DNA of 64,000 bases, taken from contig NW_027469083.1 of NCBI RefSeq assembly GCF_051020765.1, forward strand, positions 1,178,001 to 1,242,000, given 5' to 3'. The notes beneath the pieces were generated by a model. That model was not told the origin of the DNA, searched no databases, and saw only the letters and a program-made list of their open reading frames with translations. Within the stretch, counting starts at the first letter, position 1; the number at the start of each line of letters is the position of its first letter. Source of the DNA: Lasioglossum baleicum (lineage: Eukaryota; Arthropoda; Insecta; Hymenoptera; Halictidae). Shown here in pieces: positions 38,625 to 49,385 of this stretch. The translations under genes and the position numbers were made by a program.

Positions 38625-41600
38625 ACTCGCCGATCCCGCGCGTACAAATCTCCGCCCCTCAGCTTCGCGAGAAAAGTGAATTCTTATTAGACACGGGCTC
38701 GGAAGTCAATTTGATACGCGCGTCTAGTTTAAAACCTGGAATAACCATTGATCCCACGAGCACGATCGAAGTTCATGGAATAACCGAGGGTTCCATAGTA
38801 ACACTCGGCGAAGTCGTTATATTCATTCAAGGGACAATCCCTGTCAAATTCCACGTGCTCGGGGACGATTTTCCAGTCAGTGTTAACGGAATTCTCGGCT
38901 CGCCCTTCTTTATAGGAGGAGCTGAGATTTCCTTTGCAAGGCAATTTGTTTTAATCGGAAACATTTCTATTCCGTTCTCTAATTCACGCGCACTGCCGAC
39001 TGAGCCCCGCGATAGTTCAATGACGAGGGTTATTTCAATGCCTTCTCCGAAAACGGAGGTCTCTCTTGAAAAGCACGCCGCAAGGACAGAGGAAGAAACA
39101 TTCCCTCTCTCAAAACGTCGGGTGCAACCGGGAGAGATTCGTATCACATCGAATAATATCGTAGAGGAACCGGTCGATAAGCGCAAAAATCTAAATCAAC
39201 AGTCCGAATCAAGGACTGCAGCAGACTCTAATGAGTTTGCCGTTGAGCCCCGAACAGCCGCCTGCATTGCAGTCAGCGTACAGGGCCCGAAACAGGGATA
39301 TATCCGCCGCGTCAGCGTAGCGCCGGATGTATTCCTCGGTGACTGTGTAGTCACTAATCGCGGAGGCAAAGCGAGCCTCAGATGTTTCAACACATCTCCG
39401 CGTCCGATCTCATTCCGATTACCCGTGTTAGAGGTGGAAGAGATCGAGCGTTATTCAACTAATTCCGGGTACTATCCCGACGCATTCGGTAACCATCCCG
39501 ACCTTTCTAATTCAGGTAACCATCCCGACGCATTCGGTAACCATCCCGACCTTTTCAATTCCGGTAACCATCCCGACGTATTCGGTAACCATCCCGACAA
39601 TTTTAATCCAGAGTCCAAAGAAGACTCCCGCGAATTCAAACCTATGAAGGTTTATTCTACAAGCTCCGGTATCAAGTCCGATTTTTTCTATTCCGAGTCT
39701 AGGTTGAAAGGAAATGTCCCCGCCTTTGATTCTCTAAAGACGACAGAACGTCTACATAAAGTAAAGCATAAAACTCTACCTCGTATAGACCGAGTATACG
39801 AGTCGATCATAAAAGATCATCCCGCGATAATTTCTAAATCAGAGTCAAAGAGAGTCTATATTTCATTTCAAAAACCTACCTCTGATTTTTCGCCGGAACA
39901 TGATCTCTTCCAATCTAAACGGTCAAGTATCCGTGCACCGCAAAGCGAGTTTCATCCATCTAGGAATTATACGTCTGTAAAATACGCGTCAGCAAAAAGG
40001 AGAAACAAATTTCGTATTATACTATACCTCTGCGATAACCCGCGAACAATGATTGTAGCATCTCCTGCGACTTGCGATAAGAAACCCTCCCAGGAGATTT
40101 CATTACAGTCCTCCGCTGACGCGAAATTAGAATCCGCGTTAATCACGCGTCCGGTCAACACCGACAAACGAGCGAAATCCGAAACCCAACGTCGACAAAA
40201 TCTCCTTCTACAGCCGGAAGATAAGCTTGTCGCATCACGACTCAGCCCCTCGGAAGATAGGATCATTCCAGAGGAGCTCCAGTCTTCAGACAATTTCGCA
40301 ACCACAAACATGTATCCGTTACAAGTTGCCATCCTATGCACCATTACCACGCAAGTTTATACCCTCATTGGATATGATTGCGGTGGACCGACACTCAACG
40401 TCACTACGTACTCTACCATCGATAACCTGAATTGCGAACCCGAAGATGTCACACCGATCGAGAGTTTAGAGCGAATTCAACTTCTGCAGCTAGCCGAGTT
40501 TTCGCAAGCCCGAGTCCTCCAATGCCACATTGAAATAGACAGAACGATCTACTACTGTGGCATGCATTCGCATAATTCCGTCGTCGCCAATGGTAGACAA
40601 GAGTATCTCCTAACCACCACCAGTGAAACATGCTCTAATCTACACACTACTGGAACTCTGTATATTACGCCAGCGGCACAGATCACAGGAGTCCAGCCAA
40701 ATTCCACAACCTCTCGTAGCCTCACAATGGCAGGAGAAATCAAGAATGACGGAAGCTGCTCAGGCACAACCTACAACGATCCTTTTGGAACCTGGACGGA
40801 CGTCGTGGTGCAAGCCATAATACGCATCACGATACGGGACTACATTGCACCGATAAAGCTATCCACAGCACAAATTCATTTACAATCCGGACAAACCTGT
40901 CCTCTTCAGAAAGGCAACTGCCTCGATTCACAGGACGGATACACATTCTGGGAACCCGCACCAACAGATTCATGCAGATTCAACAACTACGATGTTCTAT
41001 ACGAAGGGCTAGCGACCAAGCTATCCCCACAGTTAAAATCCTCGCCAACCTTGTATACAGTTGCCTCTCAGGATACAACATTTGCACTAACCGAGACAGG
41101 ACGATCTTCAGTCTGCGGATTTATCATAATCCGTACAGAACATCCAAAACTGTTCATACTAGAAACGGGGAAGTCAGGGAAATTCAAGGAGAAGTCACCC
41201 ACCCTCGTCAACAATCTCGACATATTCACCTATGTCAACAGCAAATTCGTCTACGTAGAGAAACATCTCCGTACACAATTTTCTCAACTATATAAGGACG
41301 TCATTCGTCAAAAGTGCGAACTAGAACGACAAATTCTCCAGAACGCACTCACTCAGCTGCACACAGCCCCTGAAGAAGTGGCAACCGCCATCATGAAAGA
41401 CGCTGGATTTATTGCAGTCCCAGCAGGTGAAGTGGTCCATATTATCAAATGTATCCCAGTGACAGTCCAGATCCGGAAAACGGAACGCTGTTATGACGAA
41501 CTGCCCGTCACGTACAAGAATTCTTCAAGATTCCTGAAACCAAAGGACCACATTATTTCAAACACCGGTACAGAGAAGCCGTGCAGCGAGTTACTATCTC

Positions 41601-42403
41601 CATATTACAGAATACATGGAACATGGTACCGACTCACTCCATCACTAACAGAAACTATTGCACCGTCAGAACTCCATCCAATCTCTAAGGCCACATGGAA
41701 ATACGTGGACCCCAAAAACCTTGCGACTGGAGGCATATATTCGCAAGACGACCTCGACAAACTGCAGGATCACATAATGTTCCCTGTAGAAAAGGTAGCC
41801 GTAATAAATACTATTGCACAAGGCGCCTCAGGTAGACAATACGCAGCAGGAAATATTAACATGTTCAACCTGCTCGACGAAGAGTCGCTTCAACAAATAG
41901 CTGAATCTACCGCACAGAAGTTATGGTCAGGATTTACCACGTTCGGATCCGTAACCGCTGGATTAATAGGAATATATGTGGCAATTCGCACAATAAAAAC
42001 TATTATCAGCACAATCATCAATGGCATCGCTCTCCATTCGTTATACGGCTGGAGCCTCCACCTCATCGTCGCCATCTGGAGTTCCTTGACAAGATTCTTC
42101 ATTTTCCTGAAACAAAGAGACGAAACATACACATACGCTGTCAGATATCGGAAAAGTGAAAGTGAAAATGACATAAGTGAGCCCATTCCCTCCCAAGACC
42201 CCAATAAAAGACAGTCAAATAATGAACATTGCGATTATAGACTGTCGGACATTGCGAAACCTACCCCAACTCCTCGCGCAGAATCAGACAACATCTCAGT
42301 GCATCCAGTGTTTCGTACTGTTAATACAGTCAACGTGCGCCGAGAACTGAGCTCCCTGCGCGGATCGCTCACTAACGATGCGTCTCAAGACCAAAAATTG
42401 TAA
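38606..42403 (+). CDS. Protease-linker-Env fused frame of B1 (no RT/RNase H/integrase)
   Basis: One open frame from the gag overlap through the protease start (LLDTGSEVNLI near 38686) and a long linker with three GNHPD units (39459-39599) to a glycoprotein with its own ATG at 40310 (697 aa). The linker between repeats and env is largely different in sequence from A1, whereas gag, protease start and env align throughout. Env keeps the same cysteines, N-x-S/T sites, membrane helix and polar tail. No RT, RNase H or integrase motif is present. Two diverged families with the same gene set and intact frames suggest a maintained design and not a fresh deletion in one copy (inference). Confidence 0.86.
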   Translation, partial: AVNLAVDSPIPRVQISAPQLREKSEFLLDTGSEVNLIRASSLKPGITIDPTSTIEVHGITEGSIVTLGEVVIFIQGTIPVKFHVLGDDFPVSVNGILGSPFFIGGAEISFARQFVLIGNISIPFSNSRALPTEPRDSSMTRVISMPSPKTEVSLEKHAARTEEETFPLSKRRVQPGEIRITSNNIVEEPVDKRKNLNQQSESRTAADSNEFAVEPRTAACIAVSVQGPKQGYIRRVSVAPDVFLGDCVVTNRGGKASLRCFNTSPRPISFRLPVLEVEEIERYSTNSGYYPDAFGNHPDLSNSGNHPDAFGNHPDLFNSGNHPDVFGNHPDNFNPESKEDSREFKPMKVYSTSSGIKSDFFYSESRLKGNVPAFDSLKTTERLHKVKHKTLPRIDRVYESIIKDHPAIISKSESKRVYISFQKPTSDFSPEHDLFQSKRSSIRAPQSEFHPSRNYTSVKYASAKRRNKFRIILYLCDNPRTMIVASPATCDKKPSQEISLQSSADAKLESALITRPVNTDKRAKSETQRRQNLLLQPEDKLVASRLSPSEDRIIPEELQSSDNFATTNMYPLQVAILCTITTQVYTLIGYDCGGPTLNVTTYSTIDNLNCEPEDVTPIESLERIQLLQLAEFSQARVLQCHIEIDRTIYYCGMHSHNSVVANGRQEYLLTTTSETCSNLHTTGTLYITPAAQITGVQPNSTTSRSLTMAGEIKNDGSCSGTTYNDPFGTWTDVVVQAIIRITIRDYIAPIKLSTAQIHLQSGQTCPLQKGNCLDSQDGYTFWEPAPTDSCRFNNYDVLYEGLATKLSPQLKSSPTLYTVASQDTTFALTETGRSSVCGFIIIRTEHPKLFILETGKSGKFKEKSPTLVNNLDIFTYVNSKFVYVEKHLRTQFSQLYKDVIRQKCELERQILQNALTQLHTAPEEVATAIMKDAGFIAVPAGEVVHIIKCIPVTVQIRKTERCYDELPVTYKNSSRFLKPKDHIISNTGTEKPCSELLSPYYRIHGTWYRLTPSLTETIAPSELHPISKATWKYVDPKNLATGGIYSQDDLDKLQDHIMFPVEKVAVINTIAQGASGRQYAAGNINMFNLLDEESLQQIAESTAQKLWSGFTTFGSVTAGLIGIYVAIRTIKTIISTIINGIALHSLYGWSLHLIVAIWSSLTRFFIFLKQRDETYTYAVRYRKSESENDISEPIPSQDPNKRQSNNEHCDYRLSDIAKPTPTPRAESDNISVHPVFRTVNTVNVRRELSSLRGSLTNDASQDQKL
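39459..39599 (+). repeat. GNHPD coding repeats of B1
   Basis: Three long units only; the ten-residue GNQPD units seen in A elements are absent. Confidence 0.85.
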
Positions 42404-42435
42404 TGCGAGCGTTCACCGAACACAACCTCGGACCG

Positions 42436-42476
42436 AGAGATTTCACTCCGAGAAATCTCTTCTCCGGCGAGGGAGG
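42436..42476 (+). other. PPT-proximal hairpin and PPT of B1
   Basis: AGAGATTTC (42436-42444) pairs with GAAATCTCT (42452-42460). The tract CGAGGGAGG (42468-42476) adjoins the 3' LTR. Compared with A1, one base pair has changed on both sides of the stem. Confidence 0.7.
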
Positions 42477-44745
42477 TGTTACGTCGGACGACCTCCGACG
42501 TTGGTCGAATCGAGGACCGTACCTCGATTCTAGGCTAAGATTAAATATTAAGTACATAATACCTCTTAAACCCATCGCTATCAAACTCTTGTTCTAAATC
42601 TAATATCTCTTAAACCCATCGCTATCAAACTCTTGTTCTAATTCTAATACATCTTAAACCCATCACTACTTCACCCACGACTTTTCCTAAACTTGTTCTA
42701 ATACCCATCACTACTTAAATCTCGACTCTCCCAATTGTTCTAAACCCAACCACCACTCCAAACTCTCAATCTTACCTAACACTTGTTCAAACCCTCATCT
42801 ACACTTATAACTTGTTTAAACCCTCATCTACACTTAACACTTGTTCAAACCCTCATCTACACTTACAACTTGTTCAAATCCTCAACTCCGCTCGAGTAAA
42901 CGCCACCTCGAGAACAAAGAGATCGCAACGTCAGCAGTCTTGCACGCGTCACCACTCTGTCGAGAGCGAGGACAAAGAGACTGCAACGTCAGCAGTCTTG
43001 CACCCGTCACCACTCCGACGAGCGAGGACAAAGGGACTGCAGCGTCAGCAACCCCCACTCCGAGCGAAGGAGGCTACGCAGAGCTGCCTCTTGCATCAGT
43101 CTGGTGCTAGCCAGCGAAGTGAGCGGACGTGTCGGTCTGCGCTCACTCCATTCTCACACAACGACATCAGTCAGTCTGGCCCAAGCCAGCGAAGCGAGCA
43201 GACGTGTCGATCTGCGCTCTTCTAATTCGCGCTTCGACGTTCATCGACGTTTGTTCTACTATTCTATTCCAAATCCATTCCAATTCAATTCCTAAATCAA
43301 TTCCAATTCTAACTCTTACTAACTCATACTCCGTATACGATTATTACGTTTAATTCATTTATTATTATACTACCAAGTTTATACTCAAGTGTACTCAACG
43401 TTCTTTATTTCAATATATATATTATATTTTACCAGTGCTACGTGAAGTTAATTTCCACATCATTCTACTAAATCCAGTGACAGTTTCTTTTCGAAATTCG
43501 AATCGTGCCCTCGTTAATCATACAGAACTTGGCTTGGAGGTCAGTTCGTCCGCTCCGCTGAGAAGTAGTGGTTGACGAGTAGACGTTTGGAAATAATAAC
43601 TTTCCAAATCAGATAAACGCATTTAATATTAATAATAAATAATTGAGCTCTCGCTTACGTGTTCAACCTCGGTCACAAAGGGAGAAGCTTACAGCTCCGC
43701 CGAGGCAATACGTCAACGAGGTGACACTTAGTCAAAAGACTATCGAAGTTAAAGTGACAGTTTGTGAAAGGAAACATATCAGTGTCTAAAGTGAAGTGAC
43801 AGTTTTAATAGTGCCCTCGTTGTCGCACGGTGACCCGGCTCGGAGGCCAGTTCGTCTGCTCTGCTGGGTAGTGCCGATTAACGAGTGGACATTTTCGAGT
43901 CAAGTAAATTACCTCTGGCCAGCGCCTACGGGGAACCCCTGGCCAATTTTTCTTTCACGTTTGGGACTTAGACAAAATCCGACAAAAAGGATTTTCAGAG
44001 TATTAACTCTTCCGAAACAGTTCCTTCCATACCTATCCCTTATGCGTCGTACACGTCGTGCAGGCCGAAAGTATCAACAGAGATCAACCACGCGGATCTC
44101 TCGCGTTCCACGCCTGTCAACGTTACACCAGCTGCCCGCTATGAGATCATCGATCTCATAGACATCTCTGACGACGTCGACGACGCCAGGAATACCATAA
44201 ACCTGTCAAGTGACAACAACAACCCGCCTGCCGTTCGTTACGAGGTCATTGACCTCGTCACCATCTCTGATGACGATGACAGCAGGAGCACGATAATCTT
44301 GCCGCACGTTCGCTGTAGGATCATCAAGGACGAGTACCTACCGTCCAACAGACGCATTGTCGTGCGTACCCCAGCGAGACAGCTGCCAAACCTTCCTCAT
44401 CTCGATGAGATCTGTCTGGACGACCCGTTATACCAGACCCATGCTGACCGACGAGCTCAGCTCCTTCAACAGTACTACTAAGATACAACAACTAACCGGT
44501 GAGAATTCGTATCTTTTGTAACCCCTTTTGTTCCATGTCAACTCACCGCGTTCGTTGCGTCAGCGTAGAAGTATCGCCATCCGCGTTGACTGCTAGCGGG
44601 TGTCGGTCTCAAATGACTATCGGTGTCCTAGCGCATATGACTGCCCGTCTGGCTGTCTTGGCGTAAAAGACCGTTTCCTCTTCAATTCCACGTGCCGCCT
44701 CCTGGGGTCATCTTCTTTGCCTAGGACGTGGGGCGTGACGTAACA
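42477..44745 (+). repeat. 3' LTR of B1, 2269 bp
   Basis: Complete LTR from TGTTACG to GTAACA, followed by the CGAT target duplication and the second part of S2. Confidence 0.95.
44042..44481 (+). pseudogene. ORF0 homologue in the B1 3' LTR, frameshifted
   Basis: Same structure and same frame change as 36370-36809; I saw no difference between the two predicted products. Confidence 0.65.
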
Positions 44746-45260
44746 CGATCCTTCACTCCTAATTCCAATTCCAATTCCAACTCTAACTCAACTCAACTCA
44801 AGTCCTAATTCTCATACGTTATTCCTATATCATATTACAATATCCATTATTCATTAATCCAATTACTACTCCTATTATAATACTACTTACATATTGTATA
44901 CCAGTGTACTTACCAGTTCTTATTTAATATATCGTTGTTATACCAGTGCTTCGATCTTGTTATTCTTGTGTTAGTTCAACACCATCTTCCAATTCAGTTC
45001 TTGCATCGAATATATTAAACTCGTGACATATCCGGACTTGGTCTAAAGTGCGCAGTGGAAACGCTGAGCCGCCAATAAGGAATTTGAAGCGAGTCATAGA
45101 GAAGTTCTCGTGCCACGTCTAGAATTGGTCTAAAGAGCGCAGTGGAAACGCTGAGCCGCCACTATAGACGTGAAGCGAGTTAACTACCAAAAAGGTTAAT
45201 AACAAGTGGAAGTTCATTTTCATTATATTATTAATATTCCATCATTACTATTCCTTACCC

Positions 45261-45776
45261 ATGCGACGCCCACGTCGAGCGGGACGCAAGTATCAACTTG
45301 CTAAATTGAGACGCGCGTTGAGAAATAAAGCGGTGCTCGATCAAATCATTGCCACTACCGAGTGGACAGAACTTCTAGGAACCACCGAGCACATTCCGTG
45401 TGACGCGTCCGATTACGTTTCTGTATACGGTTGCCCTTGCAACCCTCCTAAAGAGGTCAACCACGCGGACCTCTCGCGAGCTCCGACGCCAGTTCTGCAT
45501 CCGGTCGATCGTCCTGAGGTAATCGACATAGCCGACGACGACAGCCAAGACACGATCATCGTTCCCAGGGTCCGTTGCCGAATCATCCGTGACGTTCCTC
45601 TGCCAGCTCATCAACGTGTCATCTTGCGGCCAGCATCCAAGGCCATTAATGTCGTCCCGAACCGAGCAGCAGCAACTCTGCCAGATCTCCCTCACCTCGA
45701 GGACATCTGTATAGAAGATCCGATGTACTACACCTACTGTCAGTACCGCCAGTTCCTGCCACAACAATATTATTAG
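45261..45776 (+). CDS. ORF0 in S2, 171 aa
   Basis: Intact frame in the second part of S2, one Asp shorter in the acidic run (ADDDS). Other changes: SQDTIIV, DPMYYTY, FLPQQYY. The S2 promoter region is now 20.8 kb upstream because of B1. Confidence 0.55.
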   Translation: MRRPRRAGRKYQLAKLRRALRNKAVLDQIIATTEWTELLGTTEHIPCDASDYVSVYGCPCNPPKEVNHADLSRAPTPVLHPVDRPEVIDIADDDSQDTIIVPRVRCRIIRDVPLPAHQRVILRPASKAINVVPNRAAATLPDLPHLEDICIEDPMYYTYCQYRQFLPQQYY

Positions 45777-46100
45777 GCGTCAATACAACATTGCGGTGAG
45801 TCGTATAATGTCTTGTATAATTGCCGAATCCTGTAAACTCACCGTTCTCGTTGCATCATCTCGCGCGTGATTCTTGTCGGGACACTTCTTGTAACCGCGT
45901 CGGACGTTCTCTTCTTGACTGCATCCATAGCAATATCGGTTGTCCTAGTGCATATGACAGCCCGCGGCTGTCTCGGCACGAAAGACCACTCCACAATTAA
46001 TCTTCATATCTCCACCGTCCGTCTGTCACTGTTCTTGAGTGCCATCCTTTTCTCTCTCTTGGTACCTGTAACAAAAACACAGTAACGGACGTGACAGGAG

Positions 46101-47759
46101 ATTTTGCTGACCAGAGGTTTCGTATTTCGCTCGTTTAATCTGGTAGGGGTATCTGTTATCGCGAGGGTACTCGGATTTATATTTCTTTCTTGCTGACGCG
46201 CATTTCGCTGTAGCGCAGAGATTAATTTTATCGTATTCGTTTCGCTTCGCATGGCAACGTGCAGATGGAAGTTGAAAGGAATCGAGTTTCTGTGGATCAT
46301 CAGAGATATGATTCTGAAGTAAGTTATGAAGTTCTTTTACTCTGGAGGCTTTGATATCCTTCTCTGGTTTAGAACTGTCGCTGGATTTATTGTGCAATAT
46401 AGAACAGACCTGCTTACATATGGGTCTTGAAGATCTTTGATTGTCGTAGGAATGGAGTTGGTCTTGGAATTGATCGGGCTGGTTACCGGAGTTAGATTAA
46501 TGATCGGGCTGGTTACCGGAGTTAGTATGAGAATCGGGCTGGTTACCGGAGTTAGTATAAGAATCGGGCTGGTTACCGGAGTTAGTATGAGAATCGGGCT
46601 GGTTACCGGAGTTAGAATAAGAATCGGGCTGGTTACCGGAGTTAGAAAGGTCGGGATGGTTACCGAATGCGTCGGGACGATACCCGGAAGTAGAAAGGTC
46701 GGGATGGTTACCGAATGCGTCGGGATGGTTCCCGGAATTAGAAAGGTCGGGATGGTTACCGAATGCGTCGGGATAGTACCCGGAATTAGAAAGGTCGGAA
46801 GAGTACGACTCGATTTCTTCCATCTCCAATGGGGGCAATCGAAATGAAACTCTTTCCGACGAGGTGTTAAAACACCGGAGGCTCGCTTTGCCTTTACGAT
46901 TGGTGACAACGCAGTCACCCAGGAATACATCCGGCGCTACGTTAACACGGCGGATATATCCCTGTTTAGGTCCTTCGACGTCGACCGCTATGCACGCAAC
47001 GGTACGAGGTTCGAGGACGAATTCTTCGGATTTCGGAGGAGTCTTTGTTCGGACTCGATCCTCACGCTCCACGATCCGACTTCTCGCAGTGTACTCCGAT
47101 ATCTCTCGAGTCTCCTTCGATTCCGGCCGGCTTTTCACGGCGTTTTTCTCTAGGGAGTACTCGATCGAATCCCGAGGAGGCATTGAAATAACCCCCGTCA
47201 CCGGAGCTCTGCAAGGTCTGACCGCGGGTGCACGAGGATTTGAGGAAGACACTCGAACGTTCCTTGCCGAATGTTCCTCACGCTTGGCGGCTGGAGTTTT
47301 AACGAGATCGTTGGTCATAGACGAAGGCATTGAAATAACCTCTGCTGCCAATTTATCGCGAGGCTCAGCCGTGGGCGCGCAAGGGTTCGAGAAGGGAACC
47401 CGAATGTTTCCTATCGTAATGTATTCATTCGCAAAGGAGATCTCGGCTCCTGTTCTGAAGAAGGGAGAACCGAGGATTCCGTCGATGTTAATTGGGAAGT
47501 TTTCTTCCAAGACATGAAATTCAATAGGGTTTTGACCCTGTAAGTGTATTTTAATTTGACCGAGAGTTGGAATGGATCCCTCGGTTATTCCTTGGACTTC
47601 TATAGTGTTCGTATGATCTATAGGTAGATTTGGTTCTAGACTTGACGCACGAATTAAATTGATCTCCGAACCCGTGTCCAACAAAAATTCACACTTCTTT
47701 TGTAATTGAGGGGCGGAGATTTTTACGCGCGGAATTGGTGAGTCTGCAGCAAGATTTAC
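46101..47759 (-). pseudogene. Protease-linker part of A4, with one nonsense codon
   Basis: Continues the A4 frame whose env part is at 21126-23321. DTGSE protease start and three long plus six short GNxPD units are present, but an in-frame stop (46497-46499) falls in the repeat array. Beyond it the same frame stays open to the S2 junction. A Gag-Pro-Env polyprotein would therefore be truncated in A4, while env can still start at its own ATG. Confidence 0.85.
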
Positions 47760-49114
47760 TGCTGAGACGAATCGTCGGACTGGTCGTTCGTCCGGATAGC
47801 CGTTTGGGTGCGGGCTGTAGTTTGGGTTGAAGATGCGGCCTCCCGCCTTGGGTTGGCTTCGGTCGGGAGGCCGGACTCGTTTCCCGACCTCCTATTATTA
47901 TTAAAAGCGCGCTTACGGCACTCGTGAATATCGTGCCCGGGGACTTTGCAGTAGTTGCAAAATTTGTTAGAGCTTGAAGGGCGATCTGTGCGACCATCGC
48001 GGTACGTGTTTTGGTCGCGAGGATAATTTTCCCATCGCCGTTGCGGCGTCGGGGAGCGATAAGAGTCCCGGTTTGAGTTTCTCGAGGACTGCTGAGACGA
48101 GTCCGGTCTGTTATCGCGGCGTTCTTGAGTTCGCTCTGGAATGTCACGAGCGGACTCGTACGTGGAACGCTGGCGATACGGCCGGTTATCAGAGAAGCTG
48201 ACTCGTTTTTCTTCGCGGATCAGTTCTCGTCGACGAGTCTGGTCTGACTCATACTGCCTGTAAGCAGAGATGGCTGCTTCGAAAACAGTGGCAGGATTTC
48301 GCGAAGGGCAATGAAGCACTTCGGCACGCAGCTGGGGAAGGAGACCTCGTAGAAAACAATCTACTACGAAGCGATCTAGTTCTTCGTAATCAAGGCCAAT
48401 ATCTGTGGCATCTTGAATCGCGGTTCGAAGGTCTTTAACGCGATTGATGAAGTCTAAGATGTGCTCGTTTGGAGCTTGGAGTACACTCGCGAGATCGCCA
48501 CGGTACTGGTCCACGAATTTGTATGGGCCCAGTACTGTACGTAACTTTTCGCATAGTGCAGAAATTGTGAATATGTGCTCGCCTTCTATAGCGGCATAAG
48601 CACGATCGTGGAGTTTATTGCAGAGCAATTTTGTGAGGGCACGCTCTGCAGTGGCCGGTACGGTGTCACGCGCGCGTTTGCATGCACGTATGAATTGTAG
48701 GACGGAAGACGAAGTTCCGTCGAATCTAGGGACAAGCTCGGCGGCTTGTTTTAGAGCGAAATTACCAGTAGGTTCATACTGTGGGATTTCGCGTGGCTCT
48801 GGCGGTGAAGGTTCCCGCATATTAGAGACGTTACTAGGGCCTGGTGTAGGCGATTGTTGACGTAGGGTTTGACTCATGATTTGGATGTTGCGAAGCTCTT
48901 TTCGTATTTCGTCGAGCATATTCTTTTGGTTTTGTGCGTCTTCTTCATATTTGAGACGCAATTTGGCAATGAAATCTGTTTCCTCTTTGAGATATTGCTC
49001 TCTACGGGCGAGGTCTTGCGCATAAAGGAGTAGCTCTTCCTCGGTCATTGGGGGAAGGTCTGCGTTAGGATCTGCTTGGAGATCCCTTTGAGATCGCGTG
49101 ATTGGGCGAGACAT
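47756..49114 (-). CDS. gag: Gag of A4, 452 aa
   Basis: Full-length, no break; zinc knuckle CNYCKVPGHDIHEC. Substitutions against A1 are few. It starts at 49114 on the minus strand, about 90 nt from the PBS. Confidence 0.92.
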   Translation of the reverse strand: MSRPITRSQRDLQADPNADLPPMTEEELLLYAQDLARREQYLKEETDFIAKLRLKYEEDAQNQKNMLDEIRKELRNIQIMSQTLRQQSPTPGPSNVSNMREPSPPEPREIPQYEPTGNFALKQAAELVPRFDGTSSSVLQFIRACKRARDTVPATAERALTKLLCNKLHDRAYAAIEGEHIFTISALCEKLRTVLGPYKFVDQYRGDLASVLQAPNEHILDFINRVKDLRTAIQDATDIGLDYEELDRFVVDCFLRGLLPQLRAEVLHCPSRNPATVFEAAISAYRQYESDQTRRRELIREEKRVSFSDNRPYRQRSTYESARDIPERTQERRDNRPDSSQQSSRNSNRDSYRSPTPQRRWENYPRDQNTYRDGRTDRPSSSNKFCNYCKVPGHDIHECRKRAFNNNRRSGNESGLPTEANPRREAASSTQTTARTQTAIRTNDQSDDSSQQ

Positions 49115-49204
49115 TTTGGAGGATATAAATGAGATTTAAAATGTGAATTTCGTACTGACACGCGTCAGGGCTTATTAATGCAAATATCGGCGACCACTTC
49201 GATG

Positions 49205-49221
49205 TCCTACCGACTGCGCCA
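49205..49221 (-). other. PBS of A4, tRNA-Ser type
   Basis: Reverse complement of the standard motif adjoining the LTR fragment at 49226. Confidence 0.85.
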
Positions 49222-49225
49222 AATT

Positions 49226-49385
49226 TGTCACGTCCGTCACTGTGTTTTTGTTACAGGTACCAGGAGAGAGAAAAGAGAACAGTGACAGACGGACGGTTGA
49301 GATATTATGATTAAAATGAGGAGTGGTCTTTCGTGCCGAGACAGCCGCGGGCTGTCATATGCACTAGGACAACCGATATTGCTAT
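49226..49385 (-). repeat. fragment of the 5' LTR of A4
   Basis: Only the PBS-proximal 160 bp remain here; B2 is inserted at 49386 and the remainder would lie right of the window. Confidence 0.9.

Larger units (their letters stand above)
23975..44745 (+). mobile_element. LTR retrotransposon B1 (family B), complete, RT-less
   Basis: Two LTRs of 2269 bp (the 5' one split by element C), tRNA-Ser type PBS, gag, protease-linker-env frame and PPT. TSD CGAT is at 23971-23974 and 44746-44749. The 5' and 3' LTRs differ at only two positions that I noticed (near 24630/43132 and 24808/43310). The layout is the same as in A1, and the proteins are clearly homologous but diverged. Confidence 0.95.
23322..46096 (+). 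mobile_element. solo A-type LTR S2, split by element B1
   Basis: LTR pieces 23322-23974 and 44750-46096 together make 2000 bp after removing B1 and one TSD copy. GGAG repeats flank the whole. The piece boundaries fall at the CGAT target of B1. No internal A-type sequence lies between the pieces, so this is a solo LTR. Confidence 0.93.
21060..49385 (-). mobile_element. LTR retrotransposon A4, RT-less, split by S2/B1/C
   Basis: In minus orientation: a fragment of 5' LTR (49385-49226), PBS, gag, protease-linker (to 46101), then a 22.8-kb insertion (S2 with B1 and C inside), then env (23321-21126), hairpin, PPT and the shared 3' LTR. The TSD GGAG flanks S2 (23318-23321 and 46097-46100). The 5' LTR is cut by B2 at 49386. 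Confidence 0.9.
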
